Positions 7,352-14,920 are shown, counted from the first letter of the stretch. The stretch is 42,085 nt of DNA from Paenibacillus sp. A3 (GCF_001399685.1 NZ_JTHN01000097.1:1-42085), one strand, 5' to 3'. Notes: generated by a model not told the origin, from the sequence alone. Made by a program: numbers and translations.

Positions 7352-9399
7352 ATTATTCGCAATTGCTGGTGCGGATGCCCCGCGAGCTGAAGAGCAGGCT
7401 GGAAGCCGAAACGGTCTATGCTCCGTGGCTTGGCCAAGGAGCATCGCTTGGTCAACTTTGGACTGACCCTGTCGTGATGGAGACCGTCTGCAACCGGCTG
7501 AGTCGTTCCGAGCGTACGGTGCTTGAGGCGATTGTGCGGCGGATCGGCTGCGAGCCGTTTGACGATGCGGAATTGGAGCGGGCGGCAGCCGGTCCCTTGT
7601 CCGGGGCCGAGGTGAAAATGGGTCTGGCCGGATTGCTTCGCAAAGGCATCGTATTTTCGTTTCTCAAAACATGGGGAGAGCATCTGTATTTAATGCCCGA
7701 GGACGGATTTGCCTGCTGGCAAGACGTTCTATTTCCCGACTTGCCCTCCGGGCTAGGCGAAGCGCCGGGAAGCGCAGGATTGAGCCCGGTTCCTGCCTTC
7801 CCCGGCGAGCCGAACCTGGCGCACGATCTGTTTCATTCGCTGGTGTTTGCCGCGGAACAAGGGCTTAAGCTGACTAAAAACGGAACTTTGCACAAAAAGC
7901 AGCTTCAGAAATTGTCCGAACGGGTTCGGCTTCCGGAAGAGGCTCTCGAGCCGCTTTCGTTGAAATATGCGTATGCCGATACGTATTCCCCGAAGATTGC
8001 GTTGGTGCTGGATATGCTTCTGCGGTTGCAGCTTATCGTTTCGGAAGACGAACAGCTTAAGCTGGGCGTCGAAGCGGTAGCCGTTTTTCTGGATCAGCCG
8101 CTGGCTGCGCAGATGCGCCGTTTGTACGGGCTTTGGAAAACGCTGGCGCTTCCTGCCGCTGCTTGGCTGCAGCATGCTGTGCTCCTTCTGGAGCGCGTAA
8201 ACGAGGGAACATGGATAACGGCGGAGCAATTGCTGGGTCGGTTGGAGGCGTTCGGTCTACTGCCTGGGACGTTAGAGGGCGGGGAAAGGGCCGAGCGTAC
8301 CCGGTATTTGCTCAGGCTGTGGCTGGAGCCGCTCGCTGCGCTGGGCTTTCTGGAACAAAGCTCCGATCCGATCTGCGGGCCGGGCGCCTACCGATGGACG
8401 TTTCCGCTTGGTTTGCGGGACAAGTCGGCCGGGGAGGATGAAGCGGAAGACGGCGGCTTTATGGTTCAGCCCGATTTTGATATCCTGGTACCGCCGGATG
8501 TCGCGGGTAAAGTGCGCTGGGAGCTGTGCTGCCTGGCCGATCTGGTGACGCGGGATCAGGTAAGTGTCTATAAATTGTCGAAGGAAAGCGTCAAGCGGGC
8601 TCTGGAGAATGGCCGTACGGCTGCGGAAATATGCGATTTTCTGGAGCGTCACGCGCTTTACGGCGTGCCGGATCATGTCCGGTTAAGCATTGGGCAGTGG
8701 GCGAAGCCGTACGGCAAAACCGTCTTTACCCAAGCGCTGCTGCTTCGCTGCGCCGATGATGAAACCGCCCGAACGGTAACCAAGCTGCCTGCCGCTTCCC
8801 CTTACGTGAAGGAAATGCTGAATGGGCGGGATTTTCTTATTGCGGCCGCAGACGCAAAGCCGCTTGCCGTTGTTTTGGAAAAAGCGGGCTTTATGCCCGG
8901 ACTGCCCGCTATCCCGGCGGCGCAAACGGGAATGCATGGGGAAACGAGCTCAAGCCGCTTCCCGAAGTTGTCCGCCGAACGGACCGCATCCGTGATGAAG
9001 CTGCTTTCCGTCGAGCCGGTGGACAAAGGGCTTATTTACTCAAGAAATTCCGTCGCTTTCCTCAGACTGCAGACACGCCTGCCGGAAGCCTCCGACGTTT
9101 ATCCTTCTTTGCAGGATATTCCTCCGACGTGGCTCCGGGATTATCGTAACTATCATTTATCGACGCGCAAAGAAATCGTCGAAAAGGCGATCGAGATGCG
9201 TTCGGTGCTGCAAATCCGCAAAAATGGCACCGATTTTCGCATCGTTCCACGCAAAGTGCAGGAAACGCGGGGAACCTGGTGCATGACCGGACTCGGTCTA
9301 TCCGGCGGCGCGCAGGACGAAACGTCGGAGGTACGCTGGCTGGCGGAGGAGTGGCAGGAAATGAGGCTGATACTTCCCGGGATAAACGATAAATATTAA
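7348..9399 (+). CDS. XPB-associated protein carrying an XPB N-terminal-like module
   Basis: A 683-residue protein of unproven function, coupled to the helicase gene by a 4-base overlap. The ATG at 7348 is chosen because AAGGAGG lies 10 bases upstream. It has no Walker motifs. Residues about 372-450 (MVQPDFDILVPP, then ALENGRTAAEICDFLERH and GVPDHVRLSIGQW) closely resemble residues 5-105 of the helicase itself, a module known as the XPB/Ssl2-like helicase N-terminal domain (Helicase_C_3). The rest is leucine-rich and probably helical, possibly winged-helix DNA-binding repeats. As I recall, mycobacteria also keep a protein of this type next to their XPB gene. It is most likely a helicase partner for DNA binding or regulation. 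A nuclease role cannot be excluded, but I see no nuclease motif. Confidence 0.8.
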   Translation: MNYSQLLVRMPRELKSRLEAETVYAPWLGQGASLGQLWTDPVVMETVCNRLSRSERTVLEAIVRRIGCEPFDDAELERAAAGPLSGAEVKMGLAGLLRKGIVFSFLKTWGEHLYLMPEDGFACWQDVLFPDLPSGLGEAPGSAGLSPVPAFPGEPNLAHDLFHSLVFAAEQGLKLTKNGTLHKKQLQKLSERVRLPEEALEPLSLKYAYADTYSPKIALVLDMLLRLQLIVSEDEQLKLGVEAVAVFLDQPLAAQMRRLYGLWKTLALPAAAWLQHAVLLLERVNEGTWITAEQLLGRLEAFGLLPGTLEGGERAERTRYLLRLWLEPLAALGFLEQSSDPICGPGAYRWTFPLGLRDKSAGEDEAEDGGFMVQPDFDILVPPDVAGKVRWELCCLADLVTRDQVSVYKLSKESVKRALENGRTAAEICDFLERHALYGVPDHVRLSIGQWAKPYGKTVFTQALLLRCADDETARTVTKLPAASPYVKEMLNGRDFLIAAADAKPLAVVLEKAGFMPGLPAIPAAQTGMHGETSSSRFPKLSAERTASVMKLLSVEPVDKGLIYSRNSVAFLRLQTRLPEASDVYPSLQDIPPTWLRDYRNYHLSTRKEIVEKAIEMRSVLQIRKNGTDFRIVPRKVQETRGTWCMTGLGLSGGAQDETSEVRWLAEEWQEMRLILPGINDKY

Positions 9400-9422
9400 T
9401 TCAGCACGACCGTCCTCAAGTA

Positions 9423-9447
9423 TGGTATGATAAACATGTCTGACATG
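9423..9447 (+). promoter_or_regulatory. Extended -10 promoter and small inverted repeat before ylbF
   Basis: TG-G-TATGAT (9423-9431) is an extended -10 element with no good -35. Just downstream, CATGT-CTG-ACATG (9435-9447) is a perfect short inverted repeat, and TCTGAC occurs twice in direct orientation. The repeat lies where a repressor would block transcription start, but no regulator can be named. Confidence 0.4.
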
Positions 9448-9489
9448 GTCTGACGAATCATAGCCCGATTGAAAGGACGGTGCTGCCGC

Positions 9490-9936
9490 ATGGCGGTAAC
9501 GGAGACGCATACGCTCGATATGTCTGCTATACTGCTTGGATCGTATGAGCTGGCTGACCGCATCAAGTTCTCCGCGGAAACGGCGGATTATTTATATTGG
9601 AAACATCGCAAGGATGCCGACGAGGAAGTTCGGCAGTTGGTGAAGGAGTTTCTCAAAGCCAAGGAATTGTTCGAGGAGTGCGAACGCTTCGGGCATTTTC
9701 ATCCGAATTATCATGAGGCGCTTGACCGGGTCAGGGCGGTTCAGGAGCGGCTTGATGCCGTAGAATCCGTCCGGCGCTTCAAGGAAGCGGAGAAACGGTT
9801 GGACGACTTGCTGCACGATGTGTCGGAGATCATTGCGCGTTCCGTATCGGATACGATCAAGGTGCCTTCGAACGATCCGCTTGCAGCAGGGGGAGGCTGC
9901 TCCTCCGGAGGAAGCTGCAGCGGCAAGTGCGGTTAA
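9490..9936 (+). CDS. ylbF: YlbF/RicF, subunit of the RicAFT complex
   Basis: A 148-residue helical protein of the YlbF/YmcA family. In B. subtilis, YlbF (RicF), YmcA (RicA) and YaaT (RicT) form a complex carrying iron-sulfur clusters that promotes RNase Y-dependent mRNA maturation and supports competence, sporulation and biofilm formation. The C-terminus has three cysteines (137, 143, 147, spaced C-X5-C-X3-C) in a Gly/Ser-rich tail, as expected for cluster ligation in RicF. The helical core (residues about 10-120) contains FLKAKELFEECERFG. The ATG at 9490 is chosen over an upstream TTG-type start at 9469; AAAGGA lies 12 bases before it. ylbG normally follows directly, but here an asparaginase gene on the other strand separates them. 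Confidence 0.88.
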   Translation: MAVTETHTLDMSAILLGSYELADRIKFSAETADYLYWKHRKDADEEVRQLVKEFLKAKELFEECERFGHFHPNYHEALDRVRAVQERLDAVESVRRFKEAEKRLDDLLHDVSEIIARSVSDTIKVPSNDPLAAGGGCSSGGSCSGKCG

Positions 9937-9947
9937 CAAGCGATAAA

Positions 9948-9974
9948 ACGGGCCCGGGGATATCCCGGGCCCGT
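9948..9974. terminator. Terminator between convergent ylbF and asparaginase genes
   Basis: An 11-bp perfect GC-rich stem (9948-9958 with 9964-9974) has a 5-base loop. The T-rich side lies on the minus strand (GTTTTATCG), so it best fits the asparaginase gene, but it can also stop ylbF transcription. Confidence 0.8.
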
Positions 9975-9977
9975 GCT

Positions 9978-10997
9978 TTAGACGCGATGAAGTCGGAAGA
10001 CCGGTCGGACGATGCCGACCTGATCGCCGCGGCGGTTGTTCACCGCCGGGTGGTGGAAGCTGGCAAGCTGCGCTGCCTCTTCGGCGCTAAGCAAACCGAG
10101 CTGGAGCAGCGATTCGGCGGCAGCGGGATAGATTGCTCGCTGGGCCCCGTCTTCGATTTTGACGGCAATGCCGATGCCCTGCTCGGGCACGGTGGCCGCA
10201 TACAAGCCCTCGGCCCCCATTTTGCCGATGATGCGGCCTTGCGTCAGCTCGGCGAGGCGGGTATCGAATCTTTCGCTGCCGGCTACATAGAACGGCGCTT
10301 GCCGAATCGCTCCGATGATCTTACGGCAAGCCTCCGCGCGCTCCGGAAACAGATCGTCCGGCCGCCCGAGCCGCGCGTAAGCGAATGCGAGCGAGGCCAG
10401 CGGGACGGCGAATACGGGCACTCCGCAGCCGTCGGTTCCAAGCGTAATGCTTTCCGGCGGGACCCCGCACATGTCGGCGACCGTCCGGAGCATTTTTTGC
10501 TGGACAGGATGCTCGGGTGCGATATACTGTTGTATAGGAACATTCATAAGCTTCGCGAGCGCCAGCATGCCGGCGTGCTTGCCGGAGCAGTTGTTATGAA
10601 GCTGTCCGGGTTCGCGCCGCTCCCGCTTTATCGCATCGGCCGCGGGCTTATACATCGGCTCCTGCGGGCCGCAGCCTAGAGCGCTTTCATCCAGTCTCAG
10701 CTTTCGTAAAATCTCCAGAGCGGTTGCCGCATGCTCCGGTTCCCCTCCGTGCGAGGCGCAAAGCAGTGCCGTCTCGGATGGCGTCAGCCCAAACCGTTCG
10801 CTTCCGCCGGCTTCCAGGAGCGGGATAGCTTGCAGCAGCTTGGCGGTCGAGCGGGTAAACGTGTAAAATTCCGGATTCCCGGCATACGCCAGCAGTTTCC
10901 GCTCGTGATCCACAACGGCGATATGGCCACGGTGTACGCTTTCGGTCATCGATCCGCGGGAGATTTCGACTAACAATTCATTTTCCGGTGTATCCAT
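9978..10997 (-). CDS. Asparaginase of the Rhizobium etli AnsA type (asparaginase II family)
   Basis: A 339-residue cytoplasmic enzyme expected to hydrolyse L-asparagine to aspartate and ammonia. It belongs to the family of the R. etli inducible enzyme, which has a serine beta-lactamase-like fold unlike E. coli asparaginases. Visible active-site motifs are STAK (Ser50, Lys53), ASHGGE (Ser82), NNCSGKHAG (Cys137, Lys140), GTDGCGVP (Cys191) and GKMG (Lys259). They correspond to the Ser-Lys tandems and metal-site Cys/Lys of that family as I recall them. The ATG at 10997 has AAAGGA 10 bases upstream. It lies antisense between ylbF and ylbG, which are adjacent in B. subtilis, so it was probably inserted there. 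Only 53 bases separate its start from ylbG. Confidence 0.87.
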   Translation of the reverse strand: MDTPENELLVEISRGSMTESVHRGHIAVVDHERKLLAYAGNPEFYTFTRSTAKLLQAIPLLEAGGSERFGLTPSETALLCASHGGEPEHAATALEILRKLRLDESALGCGPQEPMYKPAADAIKRERREPGQLHNNCSGKHAGMLALAKLMNVPIQQYIAPEHPVQQKMLRTVADMCGVPPESITLGTDGCGVPVFAVPLASLAFAYARLGRPDDLFPERAEACRKIIGAIRQAPFYVAGSERFDTRLAELTQGRIIGKMGAEGLYAATVPEQGIGIAVKIEDGAQRAIYPAAAESLLQLGLLSAEEAAQLASFHHPAVNNRRGDQVGIVRPVFRLHRV

Positions 10998-11050
10998 CGT
11001 TCATCGGTCCTTTCCCGATCCTATTGCAAACAGAAAGAAGGTCATTGTCC

Positions 11051-11317
11051 ATGTTTACCGAGCGAAGCGGCATTATTGTCTGGGTAAGCGATTTGAAAGC
11101 GGCCGGCAAACATTTGGAGAAATATGGGAATGTCCATTTTATTTCCAAAAGACTGCACTATGCCGCGATGTACGTTTATTCCAGCCGTCTGGACGAAACG
11201 ATGAAGCAGCTTCAGAAGCTGCCGTTTGTAAAAAAGGTGGAACGTTCGTATCGTAACGAGATCAAAACCGAGTATAATAGTAACGTTCCGGATAAGACAA
11301 GATTCTATTCCATTTAA
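11051..11317 (+). CDS. ylbG: YlbG family protein (DUF2129)
   Basis: An 88-residue protein of the YlbG family (DUF2129), conserved in Bacillales with unknown function. Features include IIVWVSDLKAAGKHLEKYGN near the start and YVYSSRLDETMKQLQKLPFVKKVERSYR in the middle, which suggests a compact alpha/beta fold. The ATG at 11051 has AGAAGG 9 bases upstream and is preferred over the in-frame start at 10988, which would overlap the divergent asparaginase gene. It is the usual neighbour of ylbF. A strong terminator follows 30 bases downstream, so it is probably a single-gene unit with its promoter inside the start of the asparaginase gene. Confidence 0.85.
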   Translation: MFTERSGIIVWVSDLKAAGKHLEKYGNVHFISKRLHYAAMYVYSSRLDETMKQLQKLPFVKKVERSYRNEIKTEYNSNVPDKTRFYSI

Positions 11318-11347
11318 CACGCAGCAAGTATATGAATATAGCTTACG

Positions 11348-11390
11348 AAAGGAAAAGAGCTTCTGTGCGCGGAAGCTCCTTTCCTTTTTT
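11348..11390 (+). terminator. Intrinsic terminator of ylbG
   Basis: A 16-bp stem with one mismatch (11348-11363 with 11372-11387) and an 8-base loop runs into a six-T tract ending at 11390. Confidence 0.88.
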
Positions 11391-11461
11391 GGCATGTGCG
11401 CCTTAGGCAAGCAGTAAGTTCTGGCTCCGGTTTCTAAAGTTTTTTTAATTTGATTCCTGGG

Positions 11462-11490
11462 TTGGAATAAGGCAAAATAATAGGTAGATT
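11462..11490 (+). promoter_or_regulatory. Possible sigma-A promoter for the 146-residue protein gene
   Basis: TTGGAA and TAGATT are 17 bases apart, 51 bases before the TTG start. Each matches consensus at four of six positions, so the call is tentative. Apart from this and the ylbG terminator, the 224-base gap before the gene holds nothing I recognise. Confidence 0.35.
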
Positions 11491-11541
11491 CATGTGTACA
11501 TAGGGTAACGGAACTATTTTTGTAGGAAAGGGGTTGGGAAG

Positions 11542-11982
11542 TTGAACGGAGGAAAAGTCGACGGCCGGGAACGAAAAAACGTATCGCGCGACGGGTTGCT
11601 TAGAGGCAGGCCGATTGCGGATATCGTCGTCACCCATCACGCTCGCAGCCGATGGGTCGATCGGGTGGAAACGGAGAAGACGGGCTTTCACGACATTACG
11701 GCTTTTTTGTGGAGCAAGCTGAAGTCGAACTCGATCCAACCCTACTACAAAAACGAGCAGGATGTTTACCTGATCGATGAGGATTTGGTCATGGTCGCCG
11801 AATTTGTCAAGATGGACACAACGGAATCGGTAGGGGAACCGGAGGCGTACAAAATGATCGTCGTCACGTTCCTCGGGAGGATGTCGGAGACGATAGAGCT
11901 GCGGGATTTGCGCTCCTACTATTCCTGGCTTCGCCATTCGCGGCGCATGACGCTGATCAAGAACAGCCGTAAACGAAGATAA
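11542..11982 (+). CDS. Uncharacterised 146-residue protein
   Basis: I do not recognise this protein with confidence. It starts with TTG at 11542, supported by AAAGGGG 9 bases upstream and the lack of an alternative start near it. It is basic at both ends, with no signal peptide or membrane segment. The core pattern HARSRWVDRV, then a YLIDEDLVMVAEF strand pair and a MIVVTFLGRM strand, resembles the general layout of small RelE-like or DUF4258-type proteins (HAxxRxxxR, then beta strands). This is only a resemblance. The codon usage looks like that of its neighbours. It has its own terminator (11996-12024). It could be a lineage-specific Paenibacillaceae protein. Confidence 0.65.
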   Translation: MNGGKVDGRERKNVSRDGLLRGRPIADIVVTHHARSRWVDRVETEKTGFHDITAFLWSKLKSNSIQPYYKNEQDVYLIDEDLVMVAEFVKMDTTESVGEPEAYKMIVVTFLGRMSETIELRDLRSYYSWLRHSRRMTLIKNSRKRR

Positions 11983-11995
11983 GCTGTAAAGATTC

Positions 11996-12024
11996 AAGCA
12001 TGCCGGGGGGCGGCATGCTTTTTT
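11996..12024 (+). terminator. Intrinsic terminator of the 146-residue protein gene
   Basis: A 10-bp perfect stem (11996-12005 with 12011-12020) encloses a loop of five G and ends in a T-tract to 12024. The structured repeat begins 3 bases later. Confidence 0.88.
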
Positions 12025-12027
12025 GGC

Positions 12028-12141
12028 GCTTTCCCGCCCACAAGAAAACCTACCTCTAACCCGCGGTCGCCCATCCGTGAATAGCTTCGCTCGAGGTTTT
12101 CTTAACGGTCGGGAAAGCAGCAGTTTTCGGCGAAGCCGAAC
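12028..12141. repeat. Structured tandem repeat, copy 1 (114 bases)
   Basis: A nested inverted repeat. Outer arms GCTTTCCCG (12028-12036) and CGGGAAAGC (12110-12118) enclose inner arms AAGAAAACCT (12042-12051) and AGGTTTTCTT (12094-12103). A separate hairpin TTCGGC-GAA-GCCGAA (12126-12140) ends the unit. Copy 2 begins at 12142, exactly 114 bases later. Seen directly in the sequence. It could be a REP- or MITE-like element or a structured RNA. Confidence 0.85.
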
Positions 12142-12217
12142 GCTTTCCCGCCCACAAGAAAACTTACCTCTAATCCACGGTCGCGCATCCTCGAATAGCT
12201 TCGATCTGGGTTTTCTT
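12142..12217. repeat. Structured tandem repeat, copy 2 (3'-truncated)
   Basis: It repeats the first 76 bases of copy 1 with about nine substitutions. The inner stem (12156-12165 with 12208-12217) is kept. Two changes within it (12164 C to T, 12208 A to G) leave G-T wobble pairs, so pairing survives. The right outer arm and the terminal hairpin are missing, and the LysR gene's -10 region begins 2 bases after the break. Confidence 0.8.
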
Positions 12218-12218
12218 A

Positions 12219-12224
12219 TATAAT
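12219..12224 (+). promoter_or_regulatory. Likely -10 box of the LysR gene, abutting the repeat
   Basis: A perfect TATAAT lies 30 bases before the LysR start. No good -35 is found 17 bases upstream, which falls inside repeat copy 2. An activator or a weak -35 may be involved. Confidence 0.45.
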
Positions 12225-12253
12225 GAGGCTACAACGCTTGCGGAGGAGTCGTT

Positions 12254-13165
12254 ATGGCGCTTAACTTTCACCAGCTTCATATATTTCATACCGTTGCGGA
12301 GAAGGGGAGCTTCTCCTATGCTGCGCAGGCGCTGCATATGACACAGCCGGCGGTGACGATGCAGGTGCAGTCGCTTGAGGACTATTTCGGGACGAAGCTG
12401 TTCGTGCGGTCAACCAAGCGGGTCGAGCTGACCGAAGCGGGCCGGACGCTGCTGCCGTTTGCGTCCCGGAGTATTGAGCTGATGAGGGAAACGGACATCC
12501 GGATGTCCAAATTCACGCATATGCTGGAAGGACGGCTGCATCTGGGAGCGAGCTTAACGGTGGGGGAATACGTGTTGCCCCGGCTGCTCGGACCGTTCGG
12601 GCAAGAATATCCGAACATCTCCGTCAGCATGAAGGTCATCAATACGAAGCAAATTTTGGAGGAAGTGCTGAGTCATCAGCTGACCTTCGGCTTAGTGGAG
12701 GCCGAGGTGGATCATCCGGACGTGCATACGGAAGCCGTGTTGAATGACGAATTGAAGCTGATCGTGCCGAGACATCATCCGCTTGCCGAACTTGAGCATA
12801 TCGGAATGGAGGAGCTTGCAAAATATCCGTTTATTTTGCGGGAACAGGGGTCGGGAACGCGCAAGGTAATGGAGGAGGAGTTAGCCCGGGCCGGCTTCGA
12901 TGTGTCCAATCTGAAAATCGTGATGGAGCTTGGCAGCACGGGGGCGGTGAAATCGGCCGTAGAGGCCGGACTTGGCATCTCGATCGTGTCGCAATCCTCC
13001 GTCAAGCATGAAGCCGCGCTCGGCGTATTGCAGGTGAAGAACGTCGAAGGGGTTTCCTTCGCCCGCAGCTTTCATGCCATTTACTTAAGCTCTACGCTGC
13101 TCCCTATCTCGGCCGTGACCTTCATGACCTTTTTGCGGGAGCGCGATTTAAGCCAGTGGTTATAA
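12254..13165 (+). CDS. LysR-type transcriptional regulator
   Basis: A 303-residue regulator of the LysR family. Residues 1-60 form the winged helix-turn-helix (FHQLHIFHTVAEKGSFSYAA, with MTQPAVTMQVQSLE as the recognition region and LTEAGRTLL at its end). Residues about 90-295 form the periplasmic-binding-protein-like effector domain. The overall style is near CysL/YwfK-type regulators, but I cannot assign a ligand. The ATG follows GGAGG with 7 bases between. LysR regulators usually act on a divergent neighbour, but here the upstream gene runs in the same direction and the space is filled by the structured repeat. The PHP gene follows after 39 bases and may be cotranscribed. Confidence 0.88.
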   Translation: MALNFHQLHIFHTVAEKGSFSYAAQALHMTQPAVTMQVQSLEDYFGTKLFVRSTKRVELTEAGRTLLPFASRSIELMRETDIRMSKFTHMLEGRLHLGASLTVGEYVLPRLLGPFGQEYPNISVSMKVINTKQILEEVLSHQLTFGLVEAEVDHPDVHTEAVLNDELKLIVPRHHPLAELEHIGMEELAKYPFILREQGSGTRKVMEEELARAGFDVSNLKIVMELGSTGAVKSAVEAGLGISIVSQSSVKHEAALGVLQVKNVEGVSFARSFHAIYLSSTLLPISAVTFMTFLRERDLSQWL

Positions 13166-13204
13166 CAGACTTGTTTGAGAAAAAAAAGGGAGGCCTGTGG
13201 TTCT

Positions 13205-14053
13205 ATGGCATTTGCAGATTTACATACGCATACGCTGGCCTCAGACGGTACGAGGCCGCCTGCCGACAATGTCCGGCTGGCCGCCGAGGCGGGGCTCGCA
13301 GCGGTAGCGATCACCGACCATGATACGGTGGGCGGACTCCGGGAGGCGATGGAAGCGGGCTTGAAGTACAGCATCGCTGTCGTGCCGGGCGTGGAGATCA
13401 GCACTGTCTATGCCGGACAGGACATTCATGTGCTCGGCTATTGGATCGACGATACGGACCCTCAGTTTCTGGCAAGGCTTGCAGAGCTGAGAGAAGTGCG
13501 CAACCGGCGCAACGAGATGATTGTGAACAAGCTTCAGGAACTGGGACTGTCCGTCACGATGGACGACGTGCTCGAATCGCTGCGGACCTCGAAAAAAGCG
13601 GGTGACACCGTAGGCCGTCCGCATATCGCCGATGCATTGGTGCGCAAAGGCTATGTAAGCTCGATGGCCGAAGCGTTCGACCGGTATTTGGCCAAAGGGG
13701 CGGCGGCCTATGTAAATCCGCCCCGCATCACGCCGCAGCAGGCGGTGGAGTGGATTCTGGAGGCCGGCGGGGCTCCGGTGCTGGCGCATCCGGGACTGTA
13801 CGGGCAGGACGAGCTGATCCCGCTGCTTGCGGCAGTTGGGCTCGTCGGTGTGGAAGCATTTCATTCCGACCATACCCCGGAGCAGGAAACGCATTATGAA
13901 GCGTTGGCTGCCGAGCACGGTTTGTTGGTAACGGCGGGATCGGATTACCATGGCGAACGGGGCGGCGTCGTGTTCCATGCGCCGATAGGGGCGCGCCGCG
14001 TCGCCGCGGGCGTCGTAGACCGGCTATTCGAACGGAGGGGGATGCGGTCATGA
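13205..14053 (+). CDS. PHP-domain phosphoesterase (TrpH/YciV type)
   Basis: A 282-residue metal-dependent phosphoesterase of the PHP family. Metal-binding motifs occur in the expected order: DLHTHTLASDG at residues 5-15, AITDHDT near 38-44, GVEIST near 65, HVLGYW near 77, AHPG near 197 and a late SDYHG near 247. An inserted helical region around residues 95-180 (RRNEMIVNKLQELG and so on) is typical of the TrpH/YciV branch, whose members act on nucleoside 3',5'-bisphosphates or short RNA 5' ends. The ATG at 13205 is chosen because GGGAGG lies 12 bases upstream and the protein then starts just before the first motif. The stop overlaps the galU start (ATGA), so the two are coupled. Confidence 0.85.
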   Translation: MAFADLHTHTLASDGTRPPADNVRLAAEAGLAAVAITDHDTVGGLREAMEAGLKYSIAVVPGVEISTVYAGQDIHVLGYWIDDTDPQFLARLAELREVRNRRNEMIVNKLQELGLSVTMDDVLESLRTSKKAGDTVGRPHIADALVRKGYVSSMAEAFDRYLAKGAAAYVNPPRITPQQAVEWILEAGGAPVLAHPGLYGQDELIPLLAAVGLVGVEAFHSDHTPEQETHYEALAAEHGLLVTAGSDYHGERGGVVFHAPIGARRVAAGVVDRLFERRGMRS

Positions 14054-14916
14054 CCGTACGCAAAGCGATTATTCCGGCCGCGGGTCTCGGTACCCGCTTT
14101 TTGCCGGCGACCAAAGCGCAGCCGAAGGAGATGCTGCCGATCGTCGACAAGCCGGCGATTCAGTATATTGTAGAGGAAGCGATCTCGTCCGGTATCGAAG
14201 ATATTATGATCATTACCGGGCGCAACAAGCGGGCCATCGAAGACCATTTCGACAAATCGGTGGAGCTTGAGACCATTCTTGAAGAAAAAGGAAATCAGGA
14301 GCTGCTCGGCATCGTCCAGTCCGTATCGAACCTGGCTGACGTTCATTACATTCGCCAAAAGCAGCCGCTCGGACTCGGTCACGCGGTGCTCTGCGCCCGT
14401 AAATTTATCGGCAATGAGCCGTTCGCGGTGCTACTTGGAGACGATATCATTCAATCGGAACCGCCTTGCCTGAAGCAAATGATCGACCTGCACGAGGCGA
14501 CGAACACGTCGGTGATCGCTTGCATGGAAGTGCCCTGGGACGACGTAGACAAATACGGTATCATCTCGCCCTTGGCAGGGCAGCGTTCGCATCGTTATAT
14601 CGATGGCTTAATCGAGAAGCCGGAACGCGGACAGGCCCCGTCCAACTGGGCGATTATCGGACGGTATATTCTCACTCCGGATATTTTCGATATACTTGAG
14701 CGCAGCGAGCCCGGCCGCGGCGGCGAGATTCAATTGACCGACGCCCTGCAGGTGCTGAACCGGCTGCGGCAAATGGTGATGTTTCCCGTACCGGGCCGGC
14801 GTTTTGATGTCGGCGATAAGCTGGGTTACCTCGAAGCGACGATCGAGATGGCACTGGAGCGGGAGGAGCTGCGCGGTCCGTTCGAAAGTTATTTGCGCAA
14901 GCGGTTAGGCTTGTAG
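14050..14916 (+). CDS. galU: UTP-glucose-1-phosphate uridylyltransferase
   Basis: A 288-residue nucleotidyltransferase making UDP-glucose from UTP and glucose-1-phosphate, the donor for glycolipids, teichoic acid decoration and exopolysaccharide. The nucleotide-binding signature AAGLGTRFLPATKAQPKEML lies at residues 9-28, followed by PIVDKPAIQYIVEEA, VLLGDDI near residue 125 and the IEKP segment near residue 190. The length is normal for GalU/GtaB/YngB. The start overlaps the PHP stop and has GGAGGGGG upstream. A terminator follows 4 bases after the stop. The gene could be named gtaB by Bacillus convention. A paralogue elsewhere in the genome is possible. Confidence 0.9.
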   Translation: MTVRKAIIPAAGLGTRFLPATKAQPKEMLPIVDKPAIQYIVEEAISSGIEDIMIITGRNKRAIEDHFDKSVELETILEEKGNQELLGIVQSVSNLADVHYIRQKQPLGLGHAVLCARKFIGNEPFAVLLGDDIIQSEPPCLKQMIDLHEATNTSVIACMEVPWDDVDKYGIISPLAGQRSHRYIDGLIEKPERGQAPSNWAIIGRYILTPDIFDILERSEPGRGGEIQLTDALQVLNRLRQMVMFPVPGRRFDVGDKLGYLEATIEMALEREELRGPFESYLRKRLGL

Positions 14917-14920
14917 GAAG

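Noticed and set aside
12023..12223. Open reading frame of 66 codons across the tandem repeat
   Set aside because: The frame is open only because the repeat period is divisible by three. It overlaps a terminator, has no ribosome site, and nearly all differences between the copies change the peptide.
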